DNA from: Bradyrhizobium genosp. SA-3
Lineage (GTDB): Bacteria > Pseudomonadota > Alphaproteobacteria > Rhizobiales > Xanthobacteraceae
Direction: 5' to 3'
DNA: 64,000 nucleotides
Assembly: GCF_004212635.1 (NCBI RefSeq)
Contig: NZ_PSRT01000011.1
Coordinates: 1 to 64,000 of the forward strand
The position numbers were made by a program, and so were the translations under genes. Shown piece after piece: positions 29,911-43,900 of this stretch (within the stretch, counting starts at the first letter, position 1; the number at the start of each line of letters is the position of its first letter). Under the pieces are notes generated by a model, which had not been told where the DNA came from, did no database searches, and saw only the letters and a program-made list of their open reading frames with translations.

Positions 29911-30720
29911 TTACCGAGACGTTTCCCGCCCCTTTAACTCTCCCCGTTCCTTTGGCTCCATGCGAGTGAACCAGGAGCCAGGAGGATAGGCCGCGATACG
30001 CTCGGCAAAAGGGGATTGCGGCTCCCAATCTTGTCCTTCGCTCTTCTCGAAAGTGATGATGCCGTTGTGGGTAAAAAAACGGGGCCCTAGGATATCACAG
30101 TTTACCACAAGCAGAACGCGCCACAGATCACCTTTCTCGGTCGGCTTGTCAATCTGCTTCGGCAAGTAGTCCACTCCAACAGGTTCAACGATAGTGCAGC
30201 GGCCCTGCCGCAGAAGATTGCCGAGCTGGCCTTGCTTGGTCGTCACAAAGTTGAAGTTGGCCGGGTCATGCAGAAAGCGAAGATTTGCGTCCCTTTCGCC
30301 AGCCTCGACTTCACGGGCGATCAACGAGAGCGCCAGGGCGCGCCAGCCCAATTCCATCGGCTTTGCATAGGTCGACGCAAGTTCAATCGTCCCGTCGAGC
30401 GCGATCTTCCAAGCGATAACGTACTGTTCGTCTGATTTATTGTCCCGGTGCCTGGTCCACGAAACGAAAACATATTCATTTTGGTCAGCTCCTTCAGCGA
30501 CGCCCCACATTCGAGGGACGAAGTGTGCCACCTTCGAGACGTTGGAGAGAATTTGTTCTATTGTCTCACCGTCTTGCGCTCGCCACGTTGACTTGACTCT
30601 TTCGACAGGCGCGCTGTCGTTGGCGCGAACAATGTTGCTCGTCGCAGCCAGCCCGGCCAGGCAGATCAGGAATCGACCGAGACAAAACCATAGCGCGCGT
30701 CTTCCAGACATTTTCTTCAT
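29911..30720 (-). CDS. Exported protein of unknown function
   Basis: The 269-residue product has a signal peptide (MKKMSGRRALWFCLGRFLIC, cleavage near RAND). The mature part contains ESWTRHR-like and HDPANFNFVTTKQGQLGNLL segments and ends in PPGSWFTRMEPKERGEL. It is likely periplasmic. I recognise no family. The codon pattern and the long uninterrupted frame favour a real gene. ATG 30720 is preferred because it gives a conventional signal peptide; 30744 would add eight residues. It has no same-strand neighbour. Confidence 0.6.
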   Translation of the reverse strand: MKKMSGRRALWFCLGRFLICLAGLAATSNIVRANDSAPVERVKSTWRAQDGETIEQILSNVSKVAHFVPRMWGVAEGADQNEYVFVSWTRHRDNKSDEQYVIAWKIALDGTIELASTYAKPMELGWRALALSLIAREVEAGERDANLRFLHDPANFNFVTTKQGQLGNLLRQGRCTIVEPVGVDYLPKQIDKPTEKGDLWRVLLVVNCDILGPRFFTHNGIITFEKSEGQDWEPQSPFAERIAAYPPGSWFTRMEPKERGELKGRETSR

Positions 30721-31737
30721 AACCGTCGGCCTATTCATCCACACGTCGTTCCAAAGCGGGTAACCTTCAACCTGTTATGCGCGAGCGCAAGAAGTTAGCG
30801 GCGACGCAACGGGGCGACCGCCGGTCCCGCGCGAGCATGCGCTCCCCTCTATGTCGCGCGCCGCTAACTTCAGTTGCCAGCGACAGCCTCAATTTGCTGT
30901 GCTGGACATGCCCAGCAGGAGGAGACTGGGCATGCCGAGGACTTGCATTCTTCGTGCCACGTAATAGACGGCAATTCGCACCGGTTTTGTGTCCTCTTTG
31001 TCGACTTTCCGACTTGCGCACGTTTCGATGGTTCCATTCAGCCTATCCATCGCGGCTTATGCATCCTCGCACGCAGCGGGTATTCGACGGCGCAGCGGAA
31101 CGCCTCGGTGCCAAGTTCCTGATGAGAATTGGGAGCACGTGTGCCGCCATTGAACCGTTTGGTTCGGTATCGTTGCCGGAATGTGGGCTTTCGATCTCTG
31201 CCATGCCTTTGGGCACTTGCGGCCAAGGGGCCATGGCGCGTTTGGCGCCTCCTTTCGGCTCCGGAATTCGAGAGCAGCCTCAGCCAACTGCGCTTTGCAC
31301 TCGATGGCTAACGACGCGAAGCCGATCTCCACCGCCGAGCATTTGGAGTCGGGCTGGCACCGCAAATCAACGTGCTCGCGGGGTATGTTGCTGGCTTCGC
31401 CAGGTGTCTTGGGCCTACTCAACCCGGATCCTGTTGGTCGAGAAGGCGGCTGGATGGCGGACGTGCTCGAAGAACCGCTGGGAAGCCGGGGCTTGCATCA
31501 AATGCGTTCTGCTCGAGGCCGCAGTCCCGACCGCGCAAGCCGCATTTGTCCCTTCCACCTATCTGGCGTGCGGGCCGCGGGCAGCTCCGATGGTCATTCC
31601 GATATCGCTGATTGGAGAGCGCTTCTACATCGTCTCAACGATAGAGATGCACGGCCATTCGCGTAGCAGATGTCGCAGCATTTAGCTTGAGACAAATCTG
31701 AGAGGTTGACGGAAGAGTTCTCTTGCCGATAATCCAA
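30721..31737. other. Intergenic, nothing recognised
   Basis: One kilobase upstream of the metE riboswitch. A 302-codon plus-strand frame crosses it but has no recognisable family, and it competes with frames on the other strand. It may be decayed sequence. Confidence 0.4.
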
Positions 31738-31925
31738 GTCGTCGAGGTTCTCCGGTTTCCATTTGATCCGGAGCTAAGAGGGAAGCCGGTGAACATGCCG
31801 GCGCTGCCCCCGCAACTGTGAGCGGCGAGCCGCTGTCCAACGATGTCACTGAAGCCTGCGCGGCTTCGGGAAGGCCGGACAGCAGCGATGACCCGCGAGC
31901 CAGGAGACCTGCCCCGACAATATAT
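31738..31925 (+). promoter_or_regulatory. Cobalamin riboswitch
   Basis: The hallmark blocks are in order: GAGCTAAGAGGGAAGCCGGTG, then GCTGCCCCCGCAACTGTGAG (the B12 box region with the conserved GCCCCCGCAACTG), ACTGAAGC, CGGGAAGGCCG, and the closing GAGCCAGGAGACCTGCC. It binds adenosylcobalamin and normally shuts off the gene behind it. It lies about 110 bases before the metE ATG, so the B12-independent enzyme is made only when cobalamin is short. Confidence 0.95.
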
Positions 31926-34900
31926 TCGTCCACGGGCGGGGTGTCCCGGTGGTGCGCCAAGCAGCCGTCGCACTGCGCGACTTCCCCTGCCTGCGTCCGC
32001 CATGGCCTTTGCCCCCAACATGGGTTAACGCTATGTCTCTTCTCTCTCTTCCGGTTGCCACGCTCGGAACGCCACGCATCGGTCCCAGGCGCGAGCTCAA
32101 ACTCGCTCTAGAAAGCTACTGGGCCGGAAAAAGCAGCGAACAGCAGTTGCTCGAGGACGCAGCTGGCCTGCGTGCCGCGAACTGGGCTCGTCAGAAATCT
32201 ATCGGCGTCACGGTCATTCCATCGAACGATTTCTCGCTGTATGACCAGGTGCTCGACACAAGTGTCATGGTTGGCGCCATCCCGGAGATCTACGCCTCGA
32301 AAACCGAATCCGTTTCGCTCAAGACGTACTTCGCCATGGCCCGCGGTTCACAATGCGACGACCAGGGTGCGAGTTGCGGTCACGGACCGCGCGGATTTGG
32401 CGCACCCGCGCAGGAGATGACCAAGTGGTTCGATACCAACTACCACTACATGGTCCCCGAGTTTCACAGGGGACAGACTTTCAGATTGCGCTCTCGAAAG
32501 CCGATCGAGGAGTATGAGGAAGCCAAGGCCCTTGGCTTCCAGACCCGCCCTGTCCTGATCGGGCCGGTTACATTCTTGAAGCTCGGCAAGAGTGCCGATC
32601 CTGCGTTCCTGCCACTCTCACTACTGGATGATCTGATACCGGCCTATATCGAGGTTCTGCAGGAATTGGCCAAACGCGGGGCAAATTGGGTTCAGTTCGA
32701 CGAGCCCTGCCTGGTTCTTGATCTGGATGAGGGGTCGCGAAAATCTTTGCTACATGCCTATGACCGGCTCGCCAAGGAGGGCCCGGCCATCAAGATCATG
32801 GTTGCCAGCTATTTCGGCGACCTCGGCGACAATCTAGACACCGCCTTGAGGCTGCCAATTGCCGGATTGCACCTCGATCTGGTTCGAGCGCCACAGTTAT
32901 TGGATCAGATCATTGCCGGCGGGCGAAGTGATCTCGTCATGTCGCTCGGTGTCGTCGACGGCCGGAATGTATGGCGGTCGAATTTGTCGTCGCTCCGCCA
33001 GCGGCTAGAACCCGCGATTGCGAAGCTCGGCAAGGATCGTGTACAGATCGCCCCATCCTGCTCGCTGCTTCATGTGCCGGTCGATGTTGAACTCGAGACC
33101 GGTCTCGCTTCCGACGTCAAGAGCTGGCTTGCTTTCTCGGTTCAGAAGATGCGCGAGCTTGCGATCCTGGCGCGTGCACTCGCGGGCGACCAAAATGTTG
33201 CGCCAGCCTTTGCCGAGTCGGAACGTGCCGCGACCGTCCGCCGGACTTCGCCGAAGATCCGTGATGCCAATGTCGCTGTCCGGATGAGAGCTCTCGACCA
33301 GACCATGCGCCGGCGCGCCAGCACATTTGCCCGTCGTGCCGAGATCCAAAGCAATCGCTTCGGACTACCGGCTTTTCCGACCACGACGATCGGATCGTTT
33401 CCTCAGACCACAGAGGTCCGTAATGCCCGTGCGGCGCATGCGCGAGGCGCGATGAGCGACGAGCAATACGACAGGTTCCTCAAGGAGGAGACTGCGCGCG
33501 CCGTACGTTGGCAGGAGGACATCGGTCTGGACGTCCTCGTGCACGGTGAATTTGAGCGCAATGACATGGTGCAGTACTTCGGCGAGCAACTCGCCGGCTT
33601 CGCATTTACCAGGAATGGATGGGTGCAATCCTACGGCTCGCGCTGCGTCAGGCCACCGATCCTGTTTGGCGATGTCTTGCGGCCGAAGCCGATCACCGTG
33701 GACTGGTGGCGCTACGCGCAATCACTAACCAGGAAGCCGATGAAGGCGATGTTGACCGGACCGGTGACGATCTTGAACTGGTCGTTTGTTCGCGATGATA
33801 TTCCCAGAAGCGAGGTCTGCCGCCAGATTGCGCTCGCGATCCGAGACGAAGTCCGCGATCTCGAGAATGCTGGTGCGACCATGATCCAGATCGACGAAGC
33901 TGCACTCCGCGAAGGATTGCCGTTGCGTCGATCGGAGTGGACGGCTTATCTCGACTGGGCCGTGGATTGCTTCCGCATCTGTTCATCGGGCGTCGCCGAT
34001 CAAACGCAAATTCATACGCATATGTGCTACTCGGAGTTCAACGACATCATCGGTGCGATCGCTGCAATGGACGCGGATGTCATCTCAATCGAGACGTCGC
34101 GCTCGAAAATGGAACTGCTCGACGCATTCAGGAACTACGAATATCCAAATCAGATCGGGCCGGGCGTATACGACATCCACTCTCCACGCGTTCCCGAGAC
34201 GGGCGAAATGAAGGAGCTGATGGCGTTGGCTCGGACACGGCTGCAGGATTCGCAGCTCTGGGTCAATCCGGACTGCGGCCTGAAGACTCGCAAATGGGAG
34301 GAGGTTCGGCCGGCGCTGGTCAACATGGTCGCTGCCGCCCGCGAACTGCGCGCTGCATCCGATCCGCGAGGCCGTTGATCCCGGGCTTGGGTCTCTCCTT
34401 GAGAAAGCTGATCCGCTTGTAGTCATTTGCGCTCTCAATAATCTCGAGGGAGCCTTGGGAACACAAAAAGCCCGGCCGCGCTTAGCGGGCCGGGCGGAAG
34501 TTAAGTCTAGGAGGAGCGACGCTGACGCATCGCGCGGACTTCCATCGGCGGAGAGAGGGCGGCCGACGGTTCGATCCCGGCGAGGACATTCGCCGAAAAT
34601 CGGAGCCCAGTTAAAGCACAAGCTCAGCGTAGTTCTATTATGCCGTGGTATGCGACCGATATAGCCCGAGATTAGAAATCTACACCAAGGTTTGTCGCTC
34701 ATGAGCACGTTCGCAACGGTTTGCCGACAGCAACGAGGGGCGGTGATGCCGGGCGGTCGCCGCATGGACGGGCACCAACCGCAAACTTGGTGCGCTTTCA
34801 TGCCTGTAACGATATACTCGATCAGCGCGACGATACGAAAAACCGGGCTGCAAGGATCTCGCAAACGTAGCCAATGCATGAGCGGTTGCTATTGATTTGG

Positions 34901-37900
34901 ACCCTGCTTAAGGCAGTCGTTGGTCGACCGGTTCCACCCGATAGTCAGTTTTCGGCTTGGGCCTCTGTTCGAGATCTATGAGCGGACGACGCAGAGGATG
35001 TCAGGGGCTTGAAGGTGGCGGGTGCCGATAGGGTGCTCCTCAGCCGTGAGTGTGGTCCTGCCCCAAAGATAGGCCATTTAGGTGATGGCGATTTCGGACC
35101 CGACACGACTCGGCTCGCGCAGCCGGTTTAGACCGCCGGACTGTGTGTAGCCCCGCACCGAGGAAGATAAGCGTCGAACGCCGATGCGACGCTCCGGACC
35201 AGGAACTCTGCGCCACCAGCTACGGAAAGCCGGCCATCGTCAATCACTACGACGCCATCTGCGATAAGGCTGTCGATTCGAGAACGATCGACGACGGCGA
35301 GCTTCGGATCCAGACCGTGACGACGGGATGTCTCGGAGAGATCGACTGCCATGTCGCACATGATTCGCTCGATGATCTCGGCGCGGAAGCGATCCTCATC
35401 CGTCAGCAAATAGCCCTTCGCGGTGGCGAGCCGATCCTCGCTGATGCGAGCAAGGTAGTCCTTTGCCGAGACAGCGTTCGCGACAAACCCTTGTTGCATG
35501 CGCCCGATGGCGCTGGCGCCGAGACCAATGAGGGCGTCCGCGCAATCGTCGGTATAGCCCTGGAAGTTGCGCTTCAGCCTGCCTTCCCGCCTCGCCCGGG
35601 CAAGACTTTCGTGCGGCAGGGCAAAGTGATCGATGCCGACGCGTACGTATCCAGCATCAACTAAAGCCTCCGCGATCGTTTCGAATTGGAGATAGCGCTC
35701 GACACTGTCGGGCAGAGCGAATTCATCGATCTTGCGTTGATGTTTCTTGAACGCAGGAATGTGCGCGTAGCCGAAGGCCGAAAACCGGTCCGGATGCAAC
35801 TCGAGGCATTTGGCGACAGTGTCCAGGCACGACGCGACTGTCTGCTGGGGCAGGCCATAGAGCAGGTCGAAATTGATCCGGCCGACGCCGGCGCGGCGTA
35901 ACCGATCGACCGAGGTTGCGGTCTGTTCGAAGCTCTGCAGACGATTGACGGCCCGCTGAACAACTGGATCGAAGCTCTGGACGCCAAGGCTCGCCCGGTT
36001 GACCCCGCAATAACCAAGCATCTCGGCCATCGGCTCGCTCAACATGCGTGGATCGATCTCCACGGCGATCTCGGCATCAGGCAGGACGGCGAACGAATAA
36101 CGTAACGAACCGACCAGATCAGCAAACGTTGCAGGCGTCATGACTGTGGGAGTGCCACCCCCGAAGTGGATATGAGAGATCGGCTGTCGTTGGCCGACGA
36201 CCTCTGCAATGAGGTAGGCTTCAGTGCGCAGTCCAGCCGCATAGATCGCGATCGGCTCGTCGCGTTTCGTGACCGACGTGTGGCAGCCGCAGTACCAGCA
36301 CATACTTCGACAAAATGGCACGTGCACATAGATCGAGGCGGATTGCTGCCCGCCCAAGGACTTGAGCCACGCTTGATAGTCCAACTCGCGAACTGACGCC
36401 GAGAAATGCGGGGACGTCGGATAGCTAGTGTAGCGCGGTAGGCGATGCTGCCCGTAGGATTGTGCCAGGTCCGGTCGCATTCGGACGCCTTTCTTGCTTT
36501 CTGGGTCCGATTATCGGACGCAGACCGGGCAAGCTTTGCGCTGCCTCAAAATATCTGGTTTGCTGATGGCCACTCCAAAGCGCATTTGGTAGGGCATGCG
36601 CACGCCGCATACGTCGTATTTTGGATCGCGATGAAGCGGTCACACGCCAGGAATGAGCATCCTTTACGATGCGGAGCCCCATAGATCGTTGTGATCCGAT
36701 CGCGCCAGAACTGCGCCAGGCGCTCAACGTCCAGCGCCTTGCCGTTCGTGCTGAACGTATCCGGAAGTGGCAGTGCCTCGCAGTTGGCGTGCAGTGAGTT
36801 GAACCGGCTGCGCTCGGATGGTTCAGAGCGTGCCGGGCGGGGTTCAAGGAGTGGGAGTGTTTCGCCGCACCCGCGCCGCCGCAATCGCTCGTCCTTATCG
36901 GTCGGCGGACATGAGAGGCGTCCGTTTCGCGCGATATTACTGCGCATGCCATACCTGCGACGGTCACATTGTGGAACGTGCCGGAACCAGAGCTCGGGAA
37001 GGCTCGGCCATGCCGTTTGCACCGGTGGTCGAGGAAGCGATCATATTGTGCAGAAGCCATCTTGGCGGTACGGCAGCCTACGCGCCCGCGAGCATCCCCA
37101 TTTTCATTTCGACAGGATGAGCATGAGGTCCACTCCCTGCTGTGAAACGGCAGCGGTCAATACGCCCCATCCGTCTCGGCGCCGTGTCGCGGGTTGCCGG
37201 CCTTGGCGGACGAAAACGCGACCGAGCCCCGTTCGGCCTCAGCTTCTTGCTCCAATTGCAGAATATGAGCTCTTAGCGCATCGGAAGTCGCTGCCGCTGT
37301 CTCGCTGAACAGCGGATCTCCATGATCGGTGAGGGCGGAAGCGATTTCGGTCCAATCCTGAGCCGAGAGAGCCGTCAGGGCGGCGGGAAAGAAATCTCGT
37401 TCTTCCCATATCATGTGGTGCCGCTCCCGTACTATAAAGTCGCGTATGATATTGCCGACGTCTTGCCGAAGGAGTTCACGATCGGCGAGGATGGCGTCAA
37501 TAGCTTGCGCGAAGTGGTGCAAACGGTCGACGACTTCCTGGTGTTCAAGCGCGAGATCGCCGACGATTGCAGCTGCATCCGGGTCGCGAGCCTTGAGCTT
37601 GGAAAAAATCAAGTCTTCCTGTGGATGATGGTACACCTCGGGGTAAACCTCGAAATAGCTGATAATCGCGCGAATGACCTCATAGTCGGGACGAATCCCT
37701 TTCTCAAAAATCTCCAATTCGCGTTGAAGAGCGACCAGAAGCAGATCAATGTTGCGATGCTCTTGAAGCAAAAGATCGATGATCATTGCGATGTTCCTGG
37801 AGGCACAATGCAGGCTGGAAGCGGTTCTGCCATTTGCAGGATCGCCCAAGCCGAATTCGGTGTCCTTCGCTGCGCTGCAATTGTCCGCGCTGTTCGACGC

Positions 37901-40900
37901 AAAAAAGTAGCGCGCTTCAATTCGAGCTAGCGTAAATCAACTCAGCCGAAGTTTTGCACAAAGCTCCTGGGCAATCTGTCGTTACGCAGCTCGACTCGGC
38001 GTGAGGTCGGCAGGGCGATCACGCCATTCTGCTCAAGTTGGGTAAAGGTGCGCGACACCGTTTCGATCGTCAAGCCAAGATAATCGGCAACATCCTGCCG
38101 TGACATGGGCAGTTCGATGGCAGCGTTCTTCGTAGCGCGGCGAGACATATCGAGCAGGAAGGCCACGACCCGGTCTTCAGCGCTGCTGATCAGGAGCATC
38201 ATATGTTCCTGAAAGCGGCGGAGCTCGAGCGCCATCGCGTCCCACAGCTGCCGTGTTAGCTCCCTCTCGTGACTGGCGCGAACAATGAGGGCGGTACGAT
38301 TCACCATCAGCAGCTGTGTCTCACAAATCGCTCCGGCCGAAGAGATATGACTTCCTCCGGCCTCGAAGCCGAAGATGTCGCCGGGCAGATAAAACGCACC
38401 GATCTGACGGCGTCCGTCTTCCAGAATCTTGTAGGTTCGCACAGCGCCCGAAACCACCTGATACAGGTATTCCGCTGCCTCGTCTTCGCTGTAGATCTCG
38501 CTATTGCGAGTGAACCGCATCGGTGTCGCAATCATGCCAAACGGTCCACAACCATGAGGTTGCCCACGCAAGACCCTGGTCGGATGGTGGCTGGTCTCGG
38601 TAAACCTGGGGGCCTGGGCGTGCATGGCGGACCCTATCTTGCGAACGTCGATGGGACGCAGATTGGCTGCTCCTGACGAACTGGGAAATTTGGATGTTTC
38701 CCCTAGGTAGAAGCCCCTAAGTATTTACACGTAGGTCCCGTGGAGTAGGGCGTCTTGAATGGATGCGGCGCTATCCCTTGGTTGCTCAAACATGCTCAAT
38801 CGGATTAGAAAGCTGCATGCTGGCTTCGTCAGCCGCGTCCATGGAAACAGTCGGAAGCGCACGGCCGAACCCGTGAAGAACTCCAGCCAGGCCGAACGCT
38901 GTCGTCGACCGCCACTTTCGGCTCGCCGCAGGAAGTCTTGTTCGGACGCCGTGACTCTGATTCCCGATCAGCATCGGTGGCCCGCGTGACAAGGCGGATA
39001 TTGACGGCATCCTGATCGATGTACGCTGGCCGATGTGGACGACGTGCTTGGAAATCATCCGATACGTACGCATGTGGACCGAGTTGGGACCCGGATCATA
39101 GAACTCGGCTCGCGTGACAGATTGACCTGGCTCAACGGACAGCTTACCGCTCTCCAGCGATTTTTGAAACGGGAGGAAATCGTGACTTGGCCTGGCTTGA
39201 AGCTGAGCTCGGGGCATCGTCGGATGGCCGGTGACAGACTGTCCGCGAGCAGTTCATGCGGCATCTCGACCGTTAGCGCACGTGTAACGTTCGAAGCAGT
39301 GTCGCATGATGACGGCCCGCACCTCGTCGATGGGGCGCCGACGAACGCATGATGGCCCGGACAGACGGCACTCCTGTTCCTGGTCGCGCGCCTGGCGTCG
39401 CTATTGCGCCGATTGCGACGGCGTTCTGACCGCATCTGGAATTCCTGCCCTCAGTGCGACATCAGGACTGGGATGGTGATTGCACGAAGGATATCTCCCG
39501 CGATACCGCCGCGCAGCCTTTCTTGCAGCCGAGAGCGCCCGTATCTACCCATCACCAGCAGGTCGAGGCTTGCGTCCGCCGCAAGCGATAGGAGGGCGCG
39601 CTGCACTGAGCGGGATGTCGGGAGTGAGACGACCTTTGCAGAAAGTCCCGGCTTTGCAAGATACTGACCCAGACAGGCGGTGGAGCTTTCCGCTGGGACC
39701 CTGCCGGAGTGGCGGTCGCGACGACGGTGAGGGCGTCTGCTTTACACAGCAGCGGCATCGCGTCTTGCAACGCGCGGGCCGCACGGCGGCGGCCGCCCCA
39801 GCAAATCCGAATTCGTCTGATCGAAGAAAGCGCCATGGAAAATCCATGGCGGGTACCAAACAGGGCAGGGAATAGACTGGTATGCCGGCGTTCCGTGCCC
39901 GCAGTGCCGCTTCGGCCCGCTCCAACGCACGCGACCGTTTGATTTCGAAGACTGAAGTGACTGCCGCCCAGCCGAGCGCAATGACCGCATAATGGTCCTC
40001 CCGTAACCGACCGCCACAGCGCCAAGATGCGCACCTATGCCCAATGCGAAGGAAATCGGACCGTTTACTGCAGCCCGCACCGGGAGCTCCGTGGGAGGAT
40101 GGACCAATATATTGCCGAACTATGCCGTTCTCCGGGCTGATAGAACTGCCGCCCATCGGAGCACAAACCTGGGCCCGCGCAATTGATCTGCTTCATACGC
40201 CGTCGTGATTTTGTTTAAGCAAGCAGCAGCTCTCGCGATGGTCCGGAGGCAAGAAACTAGCATCGCGTGTATTGCATCGGTAGCCGTCACTGAAAACATG
40301 ATCGGCGCGGCGCGGTGCGCCCGAAAACCCTCCGTTCGTCGTCTGGACTGCGCAGCTTGAATGCATGCATCAGCCATTCGCGCCATTTGCGCTGCTGCTA
40401 GAGTCCCGCTGTAATGGCGATCCGCATCAACTCGGACATGCTACGGACATGGGACTTGGCCATGAGGTTCGCACGGTAGACCTCGACCGTCCGGGGACTG
40501 ATGCCGAGATCATGGGCGATCACCTTGTTAATCTTGCCGGCTAATAGTCCCTGCAGGACGTCACGCTCGCGCGACGAGAGGTCCGCGAGGCGGGCTTCCG
40601 CCTGCAGTTTCGCTGCGTCATCGGCTGGCTTTGCTGGCCGCGCTTCCAAAGCACTATTGATCGCACGTAATAGCACCTCCTCCTCGAACGGCTTCTCAAT
40701 GAAGTCGACCGCACCCGCTTTCATCGCTTCGACTGCGAGCGATACGTCGCCATGACCAGTTATCAGGACGACGGGGCAGTCGACGCGATCGGCCTTCACT
40801 TTGCGGACCAGTTCGAGCCCGCTCATACCCGGCATGCGAATGTCTGACACAATGCAGTCAACCGGACCGCTCGCGACGTCATTGAGAAACGCGGTCGCCG

Positions 40901-43900
40901 TCTCATAGGTTGCTACGTAGAAACCGTTAACATCAAGCAGAAACGCAAGCGAGTCCCGCATCGCGGCGTCATCGTCGATCACAAGAATGCGCCGGCCAAT
41001 CATGTCTCTTCACTAAGCTCCGCGAACGCGGTGAACTGAAAGATCGTGCCGCCGCCCGGATTCGATTCCGCGACGATGTGGCCGCAGTGTGACTCGAATG
41101 GTCTGGCAGATTGATAGCCTCACACGCATCATGGTCTTTGGTCGTGACAAAGCCGGCCCTATCTGGGCCAGATGCGCCAGTGCGTCGGCTGCACGGCTAC
41201 GTGTTCTCCGGTCTTTGCCTTGATCCAGCCGCCGAAGATCCGACGGCAAGGAAAGACCACCCGGTGAATCGTATTACCCTCGATCACGGCGATCTCCAGA
41301 TCCCGATCAAACGGCGGCGCCGTTTCGAGCCGCTCCCAGGTCAGGTCGCCGTTAGATCTTGAACGGCGTTCATCGCTGCCGGCTGACAAATTCACGCAAC
41401 CTTCTGAACAGTACGGACGAGATCGTTTGGCCGGCGCGCGAACAGGCTCAGCCCAATATTACCAAGGCGGCGCGTGGTCTCGATCACGTCAGCCGCGGCC
41501 GGGGTTTTATCGGCCGTGGCGCCGTTGAACCTATCGTGCCGGGACATCATCCGCTCACCAACCGAAATATTAGGATTCGCGCTGCGAAACAACTCCGGGC
41601 CTTCGGTCGAATCGATCTGGATCAGCTCAAGCCCTCGGCGGTTGCTATTGATCGCTGTTCTGCAGAAGTTAAACTGGACTGCCGCTCCCGCAATCTGGCC
41701 CGCGGCGGGACAAATGGCGCCGTGGTCTGTCATGTCGAAACATCCTCCGTTGATGAGAAATCTCCTTGTCCCACGGCGTCGGCGTGGGGCGTTGGGTTGT
41801 GATGACGTCAGCCGCGCCCTTGCGAGCGGGGCGGCATCCCCAGGCGAGAATGGGAAGACGCCGGAATTCGCTTGACGACATTCGGATGGGCCGAGCTGCG
41901 CTCGGCGCCGATCATCGCGCCGGTCCGCAGGTCGATGAAGTGGACGCCATCGCAAGCGGCGCAGGTTATCTCGCGCAGGTCATCGGCACTCAGCTCGGGT
42001 GCGTCCGGCAGCAGTCCTTGAACCCGGTCGCCGGTATCTGGACATGAAAAGATGATGGGCCGCCAAGTCTTTCTGTCTGCCATGTGTCTGACCTTGGACT
42101 GGAAGACCACTTCTATCAGTAAGCAGCCGCCGCAGTATTGATACAGGTCAAAAGGAGCTGATGCGCGTCCAGCATGGCCGAGCTCGAGCGGCCGCTGCGA
42201 GCCGGACAGGCCCGTGTTGGCAGACGACATGTCCCAATTCGGGCGATCCGCCAGTGCCTCGCGTTGGTCCGCAACACGCCAGCGTGTAGCCGGGTTGATG
42301 AGGCGCACCGCACGCGAATGGGCCACGACAGCATTTGTCCTCAATGCTGTGATCGGCCGGCAAGCAGAAAAGTTCGCGGCCTCTCGAGGTTCCGTATTGC
42401 CAGCGGTTGAGTATGGGATCGATAGAGATCAATAGCCGGCATCTCGGGCGTGAGGGCGCATGCTGCTCTCAATCGTCTCTTTAAGACATTCCTCGATCAT
42501 CGACTCAATTTTGTTGGTCGAGGGCATGAGCAGACCAGAAGGCGCTGTCGCTCGGCTCAAAACAGAGTGCGGTCCGCCAAGCCGGACAGATAGCGATTGC
42601 GGGGGCTGCGGGACAACAGGAGCGCTCGCGCCGCGCCGCCCAAGTCTCGACCGCATCTCCGAGGAGCGGACAACCTCCTGGGGATGCTGCTTGAGGCAGA
42701 TCAAATACTCTTGTGGCGCGAATGGCAGAATGGCGGATAAGCAAACCCACAGGAAGACGGTGCCATGCCTTCATTTAACGTTCGGTTCATTAAGACCGTT
42801 TGTGACGATACCGGCCATGAGCATCGTGCCTGTCAGGCGGCGTTCAAGATCGATGCCGCCTCGCTGAGTGCTGCTGCACAGCAGGCGGAGACCGATTTCT
42901 GCAAGCAAAAGAGTGTCCGCGATTGGACAGTCTTCGCCGATGTGATCGAGCTTCGAACCCCGCCTGCATTGCCGCCGGCATGGGGTGGTTAGCTTGAGTT
43001 TGGCCAGGGAAGTCTGCGAATTGAATTGGGAGTCAATCCATGAATCTAGGCGCGATCCCGGACAGCGTCGTGCCGACCGTCGATTTGAGAGAACAACTCG
43101 TGATGCTGTCGTCAATTCGGCAGGCGCCATGTTGTCTCACGACACCTAAGCGGACCTCGCTGGACGGTTTGCCAGCCTGCCGTTCAACTGGCTCTGCAGC
43201 GCTCCGCCAAGCGTCGTACCGGCGCGCCATCCGGATCGAAGGATTTGCTCCCACAAATCGGTCTTATTTGATTGATGTCAAAAACAAGTCTGCCTCCTGC
43301 AGCTATGGCTGTTTCGAAGAGCATGCATGTTTGGCCAATCTGCACATATCGATGCCCTTGTCGGTTTAGGAATCTGCTCAGCCGGTTACGAGCGATCCGT
43401 CCCGGAAATCCGAACCGACTCACTTGAGCCCGCAGGACATCGATGCGATCGCACGTGAGCTTAATCTGTCCACATCCGCCTTTCTAACCATGGCGCAAAG
43501 ACCGGGCTCTCCTGAAGCCTTAAGCAAGCGCCTCTCACTTGCCGGTCTTTCCGAGAATGCGCTTGCTGCCGCCAAGGAGACGTATTGCGCGAGGCAGCGG
43601 GTGTGCGGCCTGTGTCAGGCCAAGACCCGCTGCGCCGCCGACCTCGAGAGGCAGAACCATGCAATCCGCTCAAAGACCGCCCAAACGAACAGGCCCCGCG
43701 GCTCGGTCGTGAGATATCCTCCCGCTGCGCTTTCGCGATCGATCGCGCTCAATCAGTTCCTCGCCGAAGATCTTGACTCCTGAGCAAGCCCCATTTCAAA
43801 GAAGGCCAACACAGGACAAGCCCATCGCCGCCTCGAAAGCCACGACATGGGTGAAGCAGGCCTGATGTCTGCATTCGTTGTTTCTGCCTACGCTTGCTTC